DNA of 64,000 nt from Chitinophaga sp. HK235 (GCF_018255755.1 NZ_CP073766.1:434001-498000), one strand, 5' to 3'; positions 17,357 to 26,328 are shown, counted from the first letter of the stretch. The notes: generated from the letters alone by a model not told the origin. A program made the numbers and translations.

Positions 17357-18619
17357 CTAATCCTGGGCTTTCCATTTCCATTGCTGGCGGCTGTTTTTCC
17401 CGGCCGGAAGTACTGCTGTCTGATTGATTTTTCTGCGATGATTTACAAATACAACAGTGGCGGCCACACCGGCCAGCCCTGCGATGCATACGGTCAAACG
17501 AGGCCCTATCCAATGTGCCAGCAGGCCGGTAAGCAGACTGCCAATGGGTATCATGCCCTGGTAGGCCATGATGTAGTAGCTGATAGCCCGCGCACGCATA
17601 TCAGGAATGGCATGGGTCTGTAAATAGATATTGATGGCAGATGTCTGCGCCATCATACCAACACCGGAAATCATCATAAACAACAGTGCCAGCGGCAGCC
17701 AGCCGGAATAGGAGAGTAATATCAGGCTCAGGCCAAATATCAGGCTGGAAGTGATCATGATCCTGACCATATCTTTACCGCCCTTCAGCTGTGCCATATA
17801 AATGGCTGACAGAATAGAACCCAGGCCGGCTGCACTCTCAAACCAGCTAAACGTTTTGGCGTTACCGTTAAAAATATCTTTCGCAAAGATCGGCATCAGC
17901 GTGTTGAAGGGCATCACCAGCAGGCTGCTGGCAGTCAGCATCAGCAGGAGGGAGGAGAGGTCTTTGTCATGAGAAATATAGTCCCATCCTTCTCTCAGCT
18001 CCGCCCATATACTGCGTTCGGATTTCACCACTGGCGGCAACTGCATCTTCATCATAAAAAGAGAAGCCAGTACCGGCACATAACTCAGGAAGTTGCCCAC
18101 AAAACAAATGTCTTCGCCGAAAGTACTCAATACAATACCTGCCAGTGCGGGTCCGGCAATCCTGGCGAAGTTGGCCATGGTGGAGTTCAACGCGATGGCG
18201 TTGGGCAGGTCTTCCTTGTTTTCCACCATCTCTGCCATCAGCGACTGCCGGCAGGTAACGTCAAAAGCATTGATAATACCCTGTACCAGCGAAAGTAAAA
18301 TAATGCCGGGTATGTTGTAAATGCGCAGCAGGATCATCAGCGCCAGCGCGCCGGCCTGAAGCATGGAGATTACCTGCGTGACGATCATCAGCCGGTAACG
18401 GTTGTGGCGGTCGATATAACTGCCTGCATAGGGAGATAAAAACAGAGAGGGAATAAGGCTCACAAAACTGACAACGCCTAACAATACGGCGGAATTGGTT
18501 AACCGGTATACCAACCAGCAAACGGCTGTTTTCTGCATCCAGGTACCTATCAGGGATACTGACTGTCCGTAGAAAAAGAGCCGGTAATTGCGTGATTTTA
18601 AAGAACGAAAAACATCCAT
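17357..18619 (-). CDS. MFS transporter (EntS/MFS_3-like)
   Basis: A 420-residue membrane protein with 10-12 hydrophobic segments. It starts MDVFRSLKSRNYRLFFYGQSVSLIGTWMQ, the typical N-terminus of the enterobactin-exporter-like MFS_3 group. The first loop SPYAGSYIDRHNRYRLMIVTQ is the motif A position, and RAISYYIMAYQGMIPIGSLLTGLLA matches the second half. It is probably an exporter of a small molecule or siderophore-like compound; the substrate is unknown. It is divergent from a LysR regulator (131-base gap), which may control it. Confidence 0.8.
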   Translation of the reverse strand: MDVFRSLKSRNYRLFFYGQSVSLIGTWMQKTAVCWLVYRLTNSAVLLGVVSFVSLIPSLFLSPYAGSYIDRHNRYRLMIVTQVISMLQAGALALMILLRIYNIPGIILLSLVQGIINAFDVTCRQSLMAEMVENKEDLPNAIALNSTMANFARIAGPALAGIVLSTFGEDICFVGNFLSYVPVLASLFMMKMQLPPVVKSERSIWAELREGWDYISHDKDLSSLLLMLTASSLLVMPFNTLMPIFAKDIFNGNAKTFSWFESAAGLGSILSAIYMAQLKGGKDMVRIMITSSLIFGLSLILLSYSGWLPLALLFMMISGVGMMAQTSAINIYLQTHAIPDMRARAISYYIMAYQGMIPIGSLLTGLLAHWIGPRLTVCIAGLAGVAATVVFVNHRRKINQTAVLPAGKNSRQQWKWKAQD

Positions 18620-18695
18620 TTAATAATTTATTTATGTAGCGGGAATGATGACATTCCTTTTAAGAATCAATTGATGCAAATTTCGCTCACATTGA

Positions 18696-18703
18696 TATAT
18701 TTG
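18696..18703 (+). promoter_or_regulatory. -7 promoter box of the LysR gene
   Basis: TATATTTG matches TAnnTTTG, 47 bases before the LysR start in the divergent gap. No good TTTG -33 element was seen. Confidence 0.45.
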
Positions 18704-18750
18704 TAAAATAGATTGTTTTAATGATATCCATTAGTAAAACCGATTGATGT

Positions 18751-19629
18751 ATGGAGCTTCGTCAACTGGCTTATTTTGTGAAAGCCGCAGAAACAGCGCA
18801 TTTTACAGCCGCCGCCGCGGCTATGTATATTACCCAGTCTACCCTGTCACAGCAGATCAAAGCACTGGAAACAGAATTGGGCATGCCCCTGTTTGACCGG
18901 GTGGGCAAGCATGTACAACTGACGGAAGCAGGCAGTGTATTCCTCCTGCATGCCCGCCAGGTATTGCTGGATGTGGAGAAAGGGAAACAGGCCATAGAAG
19001 ACCTGCAGAACCTGTTGACAGGCGACCTGCGCATCGGCGCCACCTACGCATTCACTTCGCTGCTGCTGCCGGCACTCACGTCCTTTCCCGGTAAATACCC
19101 GGGCATTCGCATCTTCGTGGACTATGGCAATACGGAAGAGCTGGAGCGGAAGCTTCGTTCCTCAGAACTGGATTTTATACTGGCCTTTCACCAGCTGAAG
19201 CCGGGTAAGGAATTCGAGTACCAGGAAATGTTCACTTCCAAAATAGTCATGGCTGTATCCAAAAAACATCCGATGGCGCAGCTGAAGGAAATCGATCTCA
19301 AAAGTCTCGATGGCATGGAGCTGATCCTGGCATCCAAAGGCTTTAGTTCCCGTGATTTTTTGAGTGAAGTGCTGGAAAAACACAAAGTATACCCTGCTGT
19401 AAAAATAGAGCTGAACGATGTGCATGCCATACTCTCGCTGCTGGAAAGCGGTCACTGGGTAACCCTGCTGAATGAGCGGGCGCTCAATGGCTGGAAAAAT
19501 CTCGTGGCTGTGCCTATTGCCGGTAAGGCGCTGCTGCGCAGGGCTTATATCCTCTGGCAGAAAGGGACTTACCGGAAAAAGGCAGCAGATCTGTTTGTAA
19601 AAGAGTTACTGAAGACAGAAGTCAGGTAA
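18751..19629 (+). CDS. LysR family transcriptional regulator
   Basis: A 292-residue protein. Residues 1-60 form the LysR winged helix (MELRQLAYFVKAAETAHFTAAA..., ITQSTLSQQIKALETELGMPLFDR). Residues 90-290 form the periplasmic-binding-like effector domain. Its overall resemblance is to CynR/CbbR-type regulators. It is encoded divergently from the MFS exporter at 17357-18619, the usual arrangement for a LysR protein and its target. The effector is unknown. Its stop is 3 bases from the stop of the convergent AraC gene. Confidence 0.9.
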   Translation: MELRQLAYFVKAAETAHFTAAAAAMYITQSTLSQQIKALETELGMPLFDRVGKHVQLTEAGSVFLLHARQVLLDVEKGKQAIEDLQNLLTGDLRIGATYAFTSLLLPALTSFPGKYPGIRIFVDYGNTEELERKLRSSELDFILAFHQLKPGKEFEYQEMFTSKIVMAVSKKHPMAQLKEIDLKSLDGMELILASKGFSSRDFLSEVLEKHKVYPAVKIELNDVHAILSLLESGHWVTLLNERALNGWKNLVAVPIAGKALLRRAYILWQKGTYRKKAADLFVKELLKTEVR

Positions 19630-19632
19630 TAG

Positions 19633-20601
19633 TTACTGTGCATCCATTACCTGTAATGCCCCGCATTTGTAATATTTTTCGAAGGTGGTCAGGAAGCAGG
19701 GCAGCGCTGTAAAGCCCAGCCGGTCCATGATATAAGACACCGGTGTATTGCGGGTGCTCAGCAGCTCAAAGGCGAGGGCCATTTTTTCCTGCAGTATCAG
19801 CTCCGGAATGGTAAGGTGAAACTCCTGTTCAAAAGGTCTGCGCAGCAACGCTTCTTCCACACCGAATTTTTGCTCCAGTGTTTTATAGGTAAGACTTTCA
19901 TGCAGATGATTGAGGATATAGCTGAAGATATCATGCAGTAGCTGGCGTTTTTCCTGGTTCATCATGATAGGGGGCGGAGCAATCAGCCGCCGGGTATAGT
20001 TGCCGTAAAAATCGGCGGCATTACGGCGGAAGAAGCTATAGGCACTGTTGCCGATATGTTTGGCGCTGAGCATGCGGTCACGTATCAGGCGGCTTACAGC
20101 GTTGAGTTGAAAAGGTGCTTTATGCAGCGGTCCGGTAACATTGGAAACAGGAATGGCTGCCAGTGAATGGAGCAACGGAAACTCTCTGGCCAGCTCCCGC
20201 AGAGAGTCCGGTTCAATGTTGATATGAAAGCTGTGTGGCTGTTGTGTACCGGGAAGAACCGGTTCTTCAGAGGCCATCATATTAAACAGACATACTTCCT
20301 TTTCCAGCGGTAGCTGATTACCGGGGGTGCCTGTGTTCATGTCATCATAAGCATGCAGGGTGATCACCTGGTACTGGGTGCAGGGACGTACTTCCACGCC
20401 GGGCCGCATATGAATGTGGTGTGCCCAGATGGAGAATTCCCCGGCACGGATGTTCTGGTCGAGAATACAACCATCATTGTCTTCTTGAAAATAAAACCGT
20501 GCATACGGGATCAGCTGGTCCCTGAAGGCGGTAGGGATGTTCTGATGAGGCGTAAACGCCTGGTCCTCCCTTTCAATGTACAGGATTTTGGTAGCTTTCA
20601 T
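19633..20601 (-). CDS. AraC-type helix-turn-helix transcriptional regulator
   Basis: A 322-residue protein. The C-terminal ~100 residues contain an AraC-like pair of helix-turn-helix motifs (ESLTYKTLEQKFGVEEALLRRPFEQEF and TPVSYIMDRLGFTALPCFLTTFEKYYKCGA). The second motif ends unusually: the common GxTPxxYR is replaced by KCGALQVMDAQ. The N-terminal region is a probable ligand domain without clear family. It is the last gene of a minus-strand operon: ECF sigma, FecR, then this gene after 24 bases. A dedicated one-component regulator behind a sigma/anti-sigma pair is uncommon. Confidence 0.75.
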   Translation of the reverse strand: MKATKILYIEREDQAFTPHQNIPTAFRDQLIPYARFYFQEDNDGCILDQNIRAGEFSIWAHHIHMRPGVEVRPCTQYQVITLHAYDDMNTGTPGNQLPLEKEVCLFNMMASEEPVLPGTQQPHSFHINIEPDSLRELAREFPLLHSLAAIPVSNVTGPLHKAPFQLNAVSRLIRDRMLSAKHIGNSAYSFFRRNAADFYGNYTRRLIAPPPIMMNQEKRQLLHDIFSYILNHLHESLTYKTLEQKFGVEEALLRRPFEQEFHLTIPELILQEKMALAFELLSTRNTPVSYIMDRLGFTALPCFLTTFEKYYKCGALQVMDAQ

Positions 20602-20625
20602 CTGGTAGTGGTTTTTGATCAGGTG

Positions 20626-21705
20626 CTATTGCAGCAACCGGGCGCTGTCATCCTGATGGAGGGGCGCCGGCAGCAGCATTCCGGCTGGGAGTTTGTCCCC
20701 GCCGTTGCTTTCAGTGAATACGCGCTGGGCGGCCGGAAAGGTATCGATGACACCATGGCGGCCATAGCGGCGAAATGCAACTGTTTTCAGTCCGGCAAGG
20801 GTTACGCTCGAAAAATAGTACTGCTTTCTGTGCCAGGCAGCGGCCTCGTTTGCCTCACAGGGTTGCACCTTGAAGCTGCGGGTATTTTCGCTGTAGATAG
20901 CCTGCTGGCCTGGTTTGAGCAGCACATTCTGCCGCCCTGCCATCATACGGAGGGCACCATCGGTAAGGGATACACAAATATTGTTACGGTCATAGGCATT
21001 CACATTAAAACTGGTGCCCAGTACCTGTATGGTACTATTGGGCAGATGTAGCAAAAAAGGCTGCCGGGCATTGGCAGCGATCTTAAAGTAAGCCTCCCCG
21101 TAAAGGCTGATCTCCCGGGTACCATCATTAAAAGCAAAAGGAAACTGTATCTGGGAAGCTGAATTAACCCATATCTCTGAGCCGTCGGACAAGACAACCT
21201 TATAGTGGTTGCCGTTGGGTATGCAGAGGGTATTGACGCCGGAAGGCAGGTTGTTGGCTGATTCCAGCGATAAGGTACCAGGTTGCAGGGACAATTTTTG
21301 TTCTCCGATATAAATGGCAGTGGTGTTATCAGTCAGGCTGCGGATACTGCCATCGGCCAGTTCAAGCGCTATGGCAGGTGATACATTGATAGGGTGCATG
21401 AAGACAATATTGCTGTCCGACTTATGTATCAGGTACCAGCCGGCGGTAGCCAGCGATAGTATCAGCCCTATGGCAATGCCCCATTGAAGGGATTTCTTTT
21501 TTTCCTGAGGATCAACGATGCTATAGGTATTCCGCCAGGGCATATTACCGGTCAACTGCTTGCCGGATTCAATGACTTCCCACATCTCTCGTACCTGCGG
21601 CACTTCTTCCATATAAGCCTCCAATAACGCTTCGTCAGAGGCGGAAATAATGCCGGCTTTCTTTTCCGTCATCAGCTGATATATGTTCACCAGATTCTTC
21701 ATCAA
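20626..21705 (-). CDS. FecR family anti-sigma / sigma regulator
   Basis: A 359-residue inner-membrane protein. It has a cytoplasmic N-terminus (~70 residues), one transmembrane segment (IAIGLILSLATAGWYLI), then the periplasmic FecR domain (NGNHYKVVLSDGSEIWVNSASQIQFPF..., GEAYFKIA, VLGTSFNVNAY). It ends in a short DUF4974-like C-terminal region (YYFSSVTLAGLKTVAFRRYG... VFTE). FecR proteins hold the cognate ECF sigma factor and receive a signal from a SusC/FecA-type transporter N-terminal domain. It lies 35 bases after the sigma gene. The C-terminal domain is shorter and more divergent than usual. Confidence 0.85.
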   Translation of the reverse strand: MMKNLVNIYQLMTEKKAGIISASDEALLEAYMEEVPQVREMWEVIESGKQLTGNMPWRNTYSIVDPQEKKKSLQWGIAIGLILSLATAGWYLIHKSDSNIVFMHPINVSPAIALELADGSIRSLTDNTTAIYIGEQKLSLQPGTLSLESANNLPSGVNTLCIPNGNHYKVVLSDGSEIWVNSASQIQFPFAFNDGTREISLYGEAYFKIAANARQPFLLHLPNSTIQVLGTSFNVNAYDRNNICVSLTDGALRMMAGRQNVLLKPGQQAIYSENTRSFKVQPCEANEAAAWHRKQYYFSSVTLAGLKTVAFRRYGRHGVIDTFPAAQRVFTESNGGDKLPAGMLLPAPLHQDDSARLLQ

Positions 21706-21740
21706 TCATAATAACAGAAATTTTATCGGGGCGGGGTATT

Positions 21741-22295
21741 TCAGAAACGTATTTTTTCCAGGAGCTGACGAAGCGTCTTTAAAGCGGTAGCTACATGCTT
21801 TTTTACAGTCTCCTCGCTGATTTCCAGCACCGCGGCAATCTCTTTTCTTGTCTTGTGCTCCTGGTAAGCCAGCCGGAAAACCTGTGATTGTTTCTGGGGC
21901 AACAGACTGATGGCGCCTTCCAGCTGTGCATACAGTTCATTATTTTCAAGCCGGGAGTCAGGTGTTACATAGAGAGGGTTCTGCAGCCAGGACAGCCGCT
22001 TTTTACGTGTTTCATCCTTGGAAATCTTATTGAGGCAACGGTTCTTGATACTAACAAAAAGAAAATTCTTTAATGTAGTGATATTACTCAGATCTATCCG
22101 TTTATACAATGCATGCTGCCAGAAGTCTATAAAAAACTCCTGTACCAGCTCCTGCGACTCATCTTCATCCTGCAGTATAGTCATGGCCGTTATCAACAGC
22201 CATTGCCGGTAAAGATGGTAGAAGTGGTCAAACGCCGTAACATTGCCGGCCTTTAGTGCTGCCAGTAATTCAATATCATTATTAATGGCACTCAT
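21741..22295 (-). CDS. ECF RNA polymerase sigma factor
   Basis: About 184 residues from the preferred Met (MSAINNDIELL); an upstream Met at 22322 is possible. Region 2 (FDHFYHLYRQWLLITAMTILQDEDESQELVQEFFIDFW) and region 4 (LPQKQSQVFRLAYQEHKTRKEIAAVLEISEETVKKHVATALKTLR) are both clear. It is a FecI/Bacteroidota SusC-associated type. It should be controlled by the FecR protein encoded directly downstream. No SusC/SusD genes are adjacent, so its target regulon is elsewhere or it acts in trans. Confidence 0.9.
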   Translation of the reverse strand: MSAINNDIELLAALKAGNVTAFDHFYHLYRQWLLITAMTILQDEDESQELVQEFFIDFWQHALYKRIDLSNITTLKNFLFVSIKNRCLNKISKDETRKKRLSWLQNPLYVTPDSRLENNELYAQLEGAISLLPQKQSQVFRLAYQEHKTRKEIAAVLEISEETVKKHVATALKTLRQLLEKIRF

Positions 22296-22586
22296 GCGTA
22301 TTTCATTTCCTCCATAGTTCAATTAAAATCGCTGAAACGTAGGGTTTAATATGGAATTGCTGCTCTCTGGATAGACCAAGTTGATTTGGTGTATATTCGA
22401 TGACCACCCGGTAGGTGGATTTTATGGAAGATACTGAATTTGTTAATAATTAGTTAATCGCTTTTGAACGCCACGCAACGGTAACAAATGCTTAACAAAA
22501 AATCAATTGACTGATTATGAAATTAATACATGCATGGGGCTGGTAAAATCAGTCTCTGAGAAGGGGGAGTAACATGGTGTCCTAAC
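22296..22586. other. Intergenic region upstream of the ECF sigma operon
   Basis: About 290 bases, AT-rich. It must hold the promoter of the minus-strand sigma operon. No confident promoter box, repeat or RNA was recognised. Confidence 0.3.
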
Positions 22587-22619
22587 AAAAAAAATCCCCG
22601 CATCCATAGGAGCGGGGAT
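22587..22619 (-). terminator. Intrinsic terminator of the DEAD-box helicase gene
   Basis: A perfect 8-bp GC-rich stem (22594-22601 with 22612-22619) and 10-base loop is followed, on the minus strand, by a run of eight T residues. It lies just past the helicase stop. Confidence 0.85.
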
Positions 22620-22628
22620 CAATAGTGA

Positions 22629-23960
22629 CTATCTTTTCTTTGGCTTGCGTTTTTTCGGTTTACCGTATTTCAGCATCATCTTATCCTTATGGCTGATCTT
22701 GCGGTTGGTCTTCATATTCTTGGCCAGCTTCTGATGGAAGGCCGGACCAGCCTCTGTTCTGGCAGGTGCTTTCACCAGCGTATTCCGCATAAACACCTTG
22801 GGTTTTTCATCCTCTGTCAGTACTTCAGAGATCTCCAGCTCTTCCGGCAAAGGTCTTTCCGGAATACTATAATTCATCAGCTCTTCTATAGCTGTCAGTG
22901 CTTCGGATTCCTGCTCTTTGCTAAACAGGATAGCAATACCTTTCCTGTCGGCCCTGCCCGTTCTTCCAATACGATGGATATAGTTTTCCGGTACATCCGG
23001 CGTGTCGAAGTTGATCACATGGGTCACTTCCGAAATATCCAGTCCTCGCGCAATAATATCAGTGGCAATCAGGAAACGGTAGTTGCCGGCCTGGAACTGA
23101 TTGACAGTATTGAAACGATGGTTCTGTTCCTTATTGGAATGGATAACACCCACTTTCTCCGGGAACTTGACACTGAGCTGTTCGTACAGGTCATCGGCCA
23201 GCTGTTTGGTACCGGCAAAAATGAGGGTCTTGGTCATGCTCTCATCTTTTGTCATCAACAGCTCCAGCAGGTTTACCTTGGTATAAAAGTTAGGTACACG
23301 GTACAGTACCTGTTCAATGTTTTCCAGCGGGGTACCGGTAGGTGCGGCCTCTATCCTTATCGGGTTGTCGAAGTGCGTACCGATGATCGCTTCCACATCT
23401 TCAGTAATGGTAGCGGAAAACATCAGGTTCTGCCTTTTCTGCGGGAGCAGGTCCATGATATTCTTCAACTGCGTACGGAAGCCCAGGTTCAGCATCTCGT
23501 CCACCTCATCGATAATGAGTTTTTTGATGGATTTCACCTTCAGCGCGCCGCTGAGGATTACATCGTACAGGCGGCCGGGAGTGGCTACCAGCACGTCTAC
23601 CTTGTTTTGCACGGCTGCCATCTGCGGGTTCATGTTCACGCCGCCGTAAATACCCAACACTTCCACGCTCATATAAGTGGTCAGCTTTTGAACGGCTTCC
23701 ACCACCTGTACCACCAATTCCCGGGTAGGCACCATAATCAGTATCTGCGGATGTTTCTCTTTGGAAAACTTAAACATACGGAGGGTAGGCAGCAGATAGG
23801 CAAAGGTTTTACCGGTACCGGTCTGTGCTATACCGCATACGTCATGGCCAGACATGATGACTGAAAATGCCCGCTGTTGTATGGTAGTAGGCTGTTTAAA
23901 GCCCAGTTCGTCGAGTGCATTCCGAAGAGAGGTGTTCAGATTTAAATCTGCAAATGTCAT
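22629..23960 (-). CDS. DEAD-box ATP-dependent RNA helicase
   Basis: A 443-residue superfamily 2 helicase. Motifs in order: Q motif (GFKQPTTIQQRAF), I (AQTGTGKT), Ia (PTRELV), Ib (TPGRL), II (DEVD instead of DEAD), III (SAT), IV (LIFAGTK), V (ATDIIARGLDI), VI (HRIGRTGRA). A short basic tail ends KYGKPKKRKPKKR, likely an RNA-binding extension. It remodels structured RNA, for instance in ribosome assembly or cold growth. The Ala-to-Val change in motif II leaves the catalytic Asp-Glu pair intact. Monocistronic with its own terminator. Confidence 0.93.
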   Translation of the reverse strand: MTFADLNLNTSLRNALDELGFKQPTTIQQRAFSVIMSGHDVCGIAQTGTGKTFAYLLPTLRMFKFSKEKHPQILIMVPTRELVVQVVEAVQKLTTYMSVEVLGIYGGVNMNPQMAAVQNKVDVLVATPGRLYDVILSGALKVKSIKKLIIDEVDEMLNLGFRTQLKNIMDLLPQKRQNLMFSATITEDVEAIIGTHFDNPIRIEAAPTGTPLENIEQVLYRVPNFYTKVNLLELLMTKDESMTKTLIFAGTKQLADDLYEQLSVKFPEKVGVIHSNKEQNHRFNTVNQFQAGNYRFLIATDIIARGLDISEVTHVINFDTPDVPENYIHRIGRTGRADRKGIAILFSKEQESEALTAIEELMNYSIPERPLPEELEISEVLTEDEKPKVFMRNTLVKAPARTEAGPAFHQKLAKNMKTNRKISHKDKMMLKYGKPKKRKPKKR

Positions 23961-24079
23961 GTTACTACTAAAATATGAACGGCGAAGGTAACTAATATTT
24001 TTGGCCCGTAGCCCGGAAAAGCCTTACTGATCCAATCCTGCCAGCTTTTTATTACATTTAGGCAGTAAAAACGGAAGTT

Positions 24080-25003
24080 ATGAAAGACATACACATACAG
24101 GCTATCAGGGTACATGCTTATGGCGGATCAGACCAGCTGAAACTCGAAGAAATACCAGCACCGGTGCCAGGTCCGGGTGAAGTGCTGATCGATATAGTGG
24201 CCAGCGGCGTAAATCCAGTGGACTGGAAAATCAGGGAAGGAATGATGCAAAGGCCTTTGCCCTATATCCCCGGCGTAGAAGCATCGGGCGTGGTGGTTGC
24301 CCTCGGTGAAGGTGTCACTGACAAAAAAGTAGGGCAGGCTGTATACGGTGCAGTAGATGGTTCTTACACAGCCTGTGCCGTGGCGCCATCAGCGCAGCTT
24401 TTCCCCAAGCCGTCCCATCTTTCCTTTGAGGAAGCTGCTGCCTGTGGTGGTGCTAAAACCGCCTGGGGCGCGCTTTTCGAGGTGGGTAAGCTGACCAAGG
24501 GACAACGGGTGTTCATACACGCCGGCGCAGGAGGGGTAGGGCATTTCGCGGTTCAGCTGGCTTTCCATGCCGGCGCTTATGTCATTGCGACTGCTTCCGG
24601 CGAGAATCTCGAATTTGTAAAATCACTCGGTGCTGCTGAGGTGATAGATTATAAAACCATCCCCTTCGAAACAGATACCGATCCGGTAGATGTGTTACTC
24701 GATACCGTAGGCGGCGATACGTTGGACCGTTCCTATCAACTCGTAAAACCCGGAGGCATTCTTTTGTGCCTGGTACAACCACCTTCTCCGGAGAAGACCG
24801 CTGCTGCCGGTATCCGCGCCGAATGGGCCGGTACCAAAACCCTCCACGCCATGCAGGAAGTAGCTAAGCTGCTGGACAAAGACCTTATCCGGCCTTATAT
24901 CAGAAAAGTATTTGCACCATTGTCCAAAGCTGCGGCTGCACAGGACTACAGCCAGCTGGGCGGCCCCGGCAGAGGCAAAGTGGTACTGAAGATCGAAGAA
25001 TAA
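24080..25003 (+). CDS. NADP-dependent quinone oxidoreductase-like medium-chain dehydrogenase
   Basis: A 307-residue MDR-superfamily protein. Its GroES-like N-domain (PGPGEVLIDIVASGVNPVDWKIREG) lacks the zinc-binding cysteines. The Rossmann motif HAGAGGVGHFAVQLA lies near residues 153-168. The ending GPGRGKVVLKI is typical of quinone oxidoreductases. It reduces quinones or enones with NADPH. It is convergent with an HxlR regulator whose stop lies 2 bases away, a regulator-enzyme pairing often seen with redox-active electrophile responses. Confidence 0.85.
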   Translation: MKDIHIQAIRVHAYGGSDQLKLEEIPAPVPGPGEVLIDIVASGVNPVDWKIREGMMQRPLPYIPGVEASGVVVALGEGVTDKKVGQAVYGAVDGSYTACAVAPSAQLFPKPSHLSFEEAAACGGAKTAWGALFEVGKLTKGQRVFIHAGAGGVGHFAVQLAFHAGAYVIATASGENLEFVKSLGAAEVIDYKTIPFETDTDPVDVLLDTVGGDTLDRSYQLVKPGGILLCLVQPPSPEKTAAAGIRAEWAGTKTLHAMQEVAKLLDKDLIRPYIRKVFAPLSKAAAAQDYSQLGGPGRGKVVLKIEE

Positions 25004-25005
25004 TA

Positions 25006-25407
25006 TCAGTCCTGGTCCTGAGTGCCAAAGATGGTCTTGCGATGCTGGCTACCCCAGGTATATAAAGCCTCTATCACCGGATTAAGTGTGGCGGCATAAG
25101 GCGTCAGCGTATATTCTACAGTCACCGGCTGACTGTCGTATACGCTGCGTTTTAACAGCTTGTGCGCTTCCAGGTCCTTTAACTCCTTGGACAACACTTT
25201 GGACGTGATCTTTGGAATATTCCTCTCAATGTCGCGGAACCGCTTATGCCCGCGGGAGATAGCAATGATAATAGGCAGCTTCCATTTGCCGTTAATCACG
25301 TCCAGCGCGTCTCTCACGGGCATGATCACTTCATGACAGTCTTTATGCTCGCCAGACCCCATACATTTCTCCTGCACTGTTAAAGGGGCTGTCTCTATAG
25401 TATTCAT
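25006..25407 (-). CDS. HxlR family transcriptional regulator
   Basis: About 133 residues from MNTIETAPL. A longer frame would begin at 25437, but its first ten codons lie inside an AT-rich octamer repeat, so the inner start is preferred. The HxlR winged helix shows as VINGKWKLPIIIAISRGHKRFRDIERNIPKITSKVLSKELKDLE. Two N-terminal cysteines (QEKCMGSGEHKDCHEV) could be redox sensors as in other HxlR proteins. It is divergent from a DsbA/FrnE-like gene and convergent with a quinone reductase gene; both are plausible targets. Confidence 0.88.
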   Translation of the reverse strand: MNTIETAPLTVQEKCMGSGEHKDCHEVIMPVRDALDVINGKWKLPIIIAISRGHKRFRDIERNIPKITSKVLSKELKDLEAHKLLKRSVYDSQPVTVEYTLTPYAATLNPVIEALYTWGSQHRKTIFGTQDQD

Positions 25408-25411
25408 ATTT

Positions 25412-25490
25412 TCACATTTAATATTTTGACATTTCAATATTTAAATATCTAAATATCTAAATATCCAAATATCTAAATATCTAAATATTG
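25412..25490. repeat. Octamer array A: period-8 AAATNNNN repeat between hxlR and dsbA-like genes
   Basis: Six adjoining octamers at 25443-25490 (AAATATCT twice, AAATATCC, AAATATCT twice, AAATATTG) all begin AAAT. To the left, 25419-25442 holds three octamers of the form NNNNATTT, which are the same unit on the other strand. The two halves meet without a loop at 25442/25443. Confidence 0.8.
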
Positions 25491-25554
25491 TCTGGTTACC
25501 TCTTGTAAAGCACTTACCTTAGGGAAACTGCTTACTTTTGGAAAGCAAATATAT

Positions 25555-25562
25555 TAACTTTG
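25555..25562 (+). promoter_or_regulatory. -7 promoter box of the dsbA-like gene
   Basis: TAACTTTG matches TAnnTTTG, ending 21 bases before the ATG at 25584. A second match, TACTTTTG, lies at 25533-25540. Confidence 0.45.
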
Positions 25563-25583
25563 CCAGCATTATTGACAAGAAAG

Positions 25584-26300
25584 ATGAAAAAGATGAAAGT
25601 AGAAATATGGTCGGACATCATGTGTCCGTTTTGTTATATCGGTAAACGCAAGTTTGAAGCGGCATTGGACAAATTTCCGGAGAAAGATAAAATACAGGTG
25701 GAATGGAAAAGTTTTCAGCTCAACCCTGATCTGAAGTCTATGCCAGGCACCAGTGTTTACGATCATCTGGCCGAAATCAAGGGAATGTCCAGAGAACGCT
25801 CTGTTCAGCTGCATGAACAAGTCACCGGTTCTGCCAAAGAAGTAGGGCTTACCTACAACTTCGATAAAGCAGTTATTGCCAACTCATTTGATGCCCACCG
25901 GCTGATACAGCTGGCTAAAATACAGCAATTGGGCGATGCGGCAGAAGAAAGGCTTTTTATTGCCTACTTCACTGAAGGAAAAGATATCAGCGATCACGAA
26001 ACACTGATAGCCATCGGACAGGAGATAGGTCTCAACCCTAAGGTGGTGGCCGATATGCTGGCCTCCAATGATTTCTCGGGAGAAGTAAACCTCGATGTGA
26101 GAGAAGCCCAGCAGCTGGGTGCACGCGGTGTACCGTTTTTTGTGCTGGACCGTAAATATGGCGTAGCTGGTGCTCAACCAGTGGAAGCCTTTACCCAGGC
26201 CCTGACCCAGGCTTTTGATGAATGGCGCAAAGCCCAACCACTCACTGCACTGGAAACAATAGAAGGACCTGTTTGTTCTACAGATGGGAGTTGTAGCTAA
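25584..26300 (+). CDS. DsbA family thioredoxin-fold oxidoreductase (FrnE-like)
   Basis: About 238 residues from the ATG at 25584; a second ATG three codons later is equally plausible. The thioredoxin-fold active site CPFC (WSDIMCPFCYIGKR) is near residue 14-17, followed by the helical insertion of the DsbA fold. GARGVPFFVLDRKYGVAGAQ carries the cis-proline loop. No signal peptide: FrnE-type members are cytoplasmic and act on disulfides or as isomerases, sometimes in oxidative-stress response. A short C-terminal tail has two more cysteines (GPVCSTDGSCS), a feature of FrnE proteins. It is divergent from the HxlR gene. Confidence 0.88.
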   Translation: MKKMKVEIWSDIMCPFCYIGKRKFEAALDKFPEKDKIQVEWKSFQLNPDLKSMPGTSVYDHLAEIKGMSRERSVQLHEQVTGSAKEVGLTYNFDKAVIANSFDAHRLIQLAKIQQLGDAAEERLFIAYFTEGKDISDHETLIAIGQEIGLNPKVVADMLASNDFSGEVNLDVREAQQLGARGVPFFVLDRKYGVAGAQPVEAFTQALTQAFDEWRKAQPLTALETIEGPVCSTDGSCS

Positions 26301-26328
26301 GAACTGCGGGAGGATGACATTATCTTTT

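Noticed and set aside
22689..23864. A 391-codon plus-strand frame
   Set aside because: Antisense to the DEAD-box helicase gene with all helicase motifs intact on the other strand.
22629..23960. DEVD in helicase motif II as a sign of inactivity
   Set aside because: The catalytic Asp-Glu pair is intact, and variants at the third position occur in active helicases; all other motifs are standard.
25443..25490. Tandem octamers as a possible CRISPR array
   Set aside because: Units adjoin directly without spacers of 25-40 bases and no cas genes are near.
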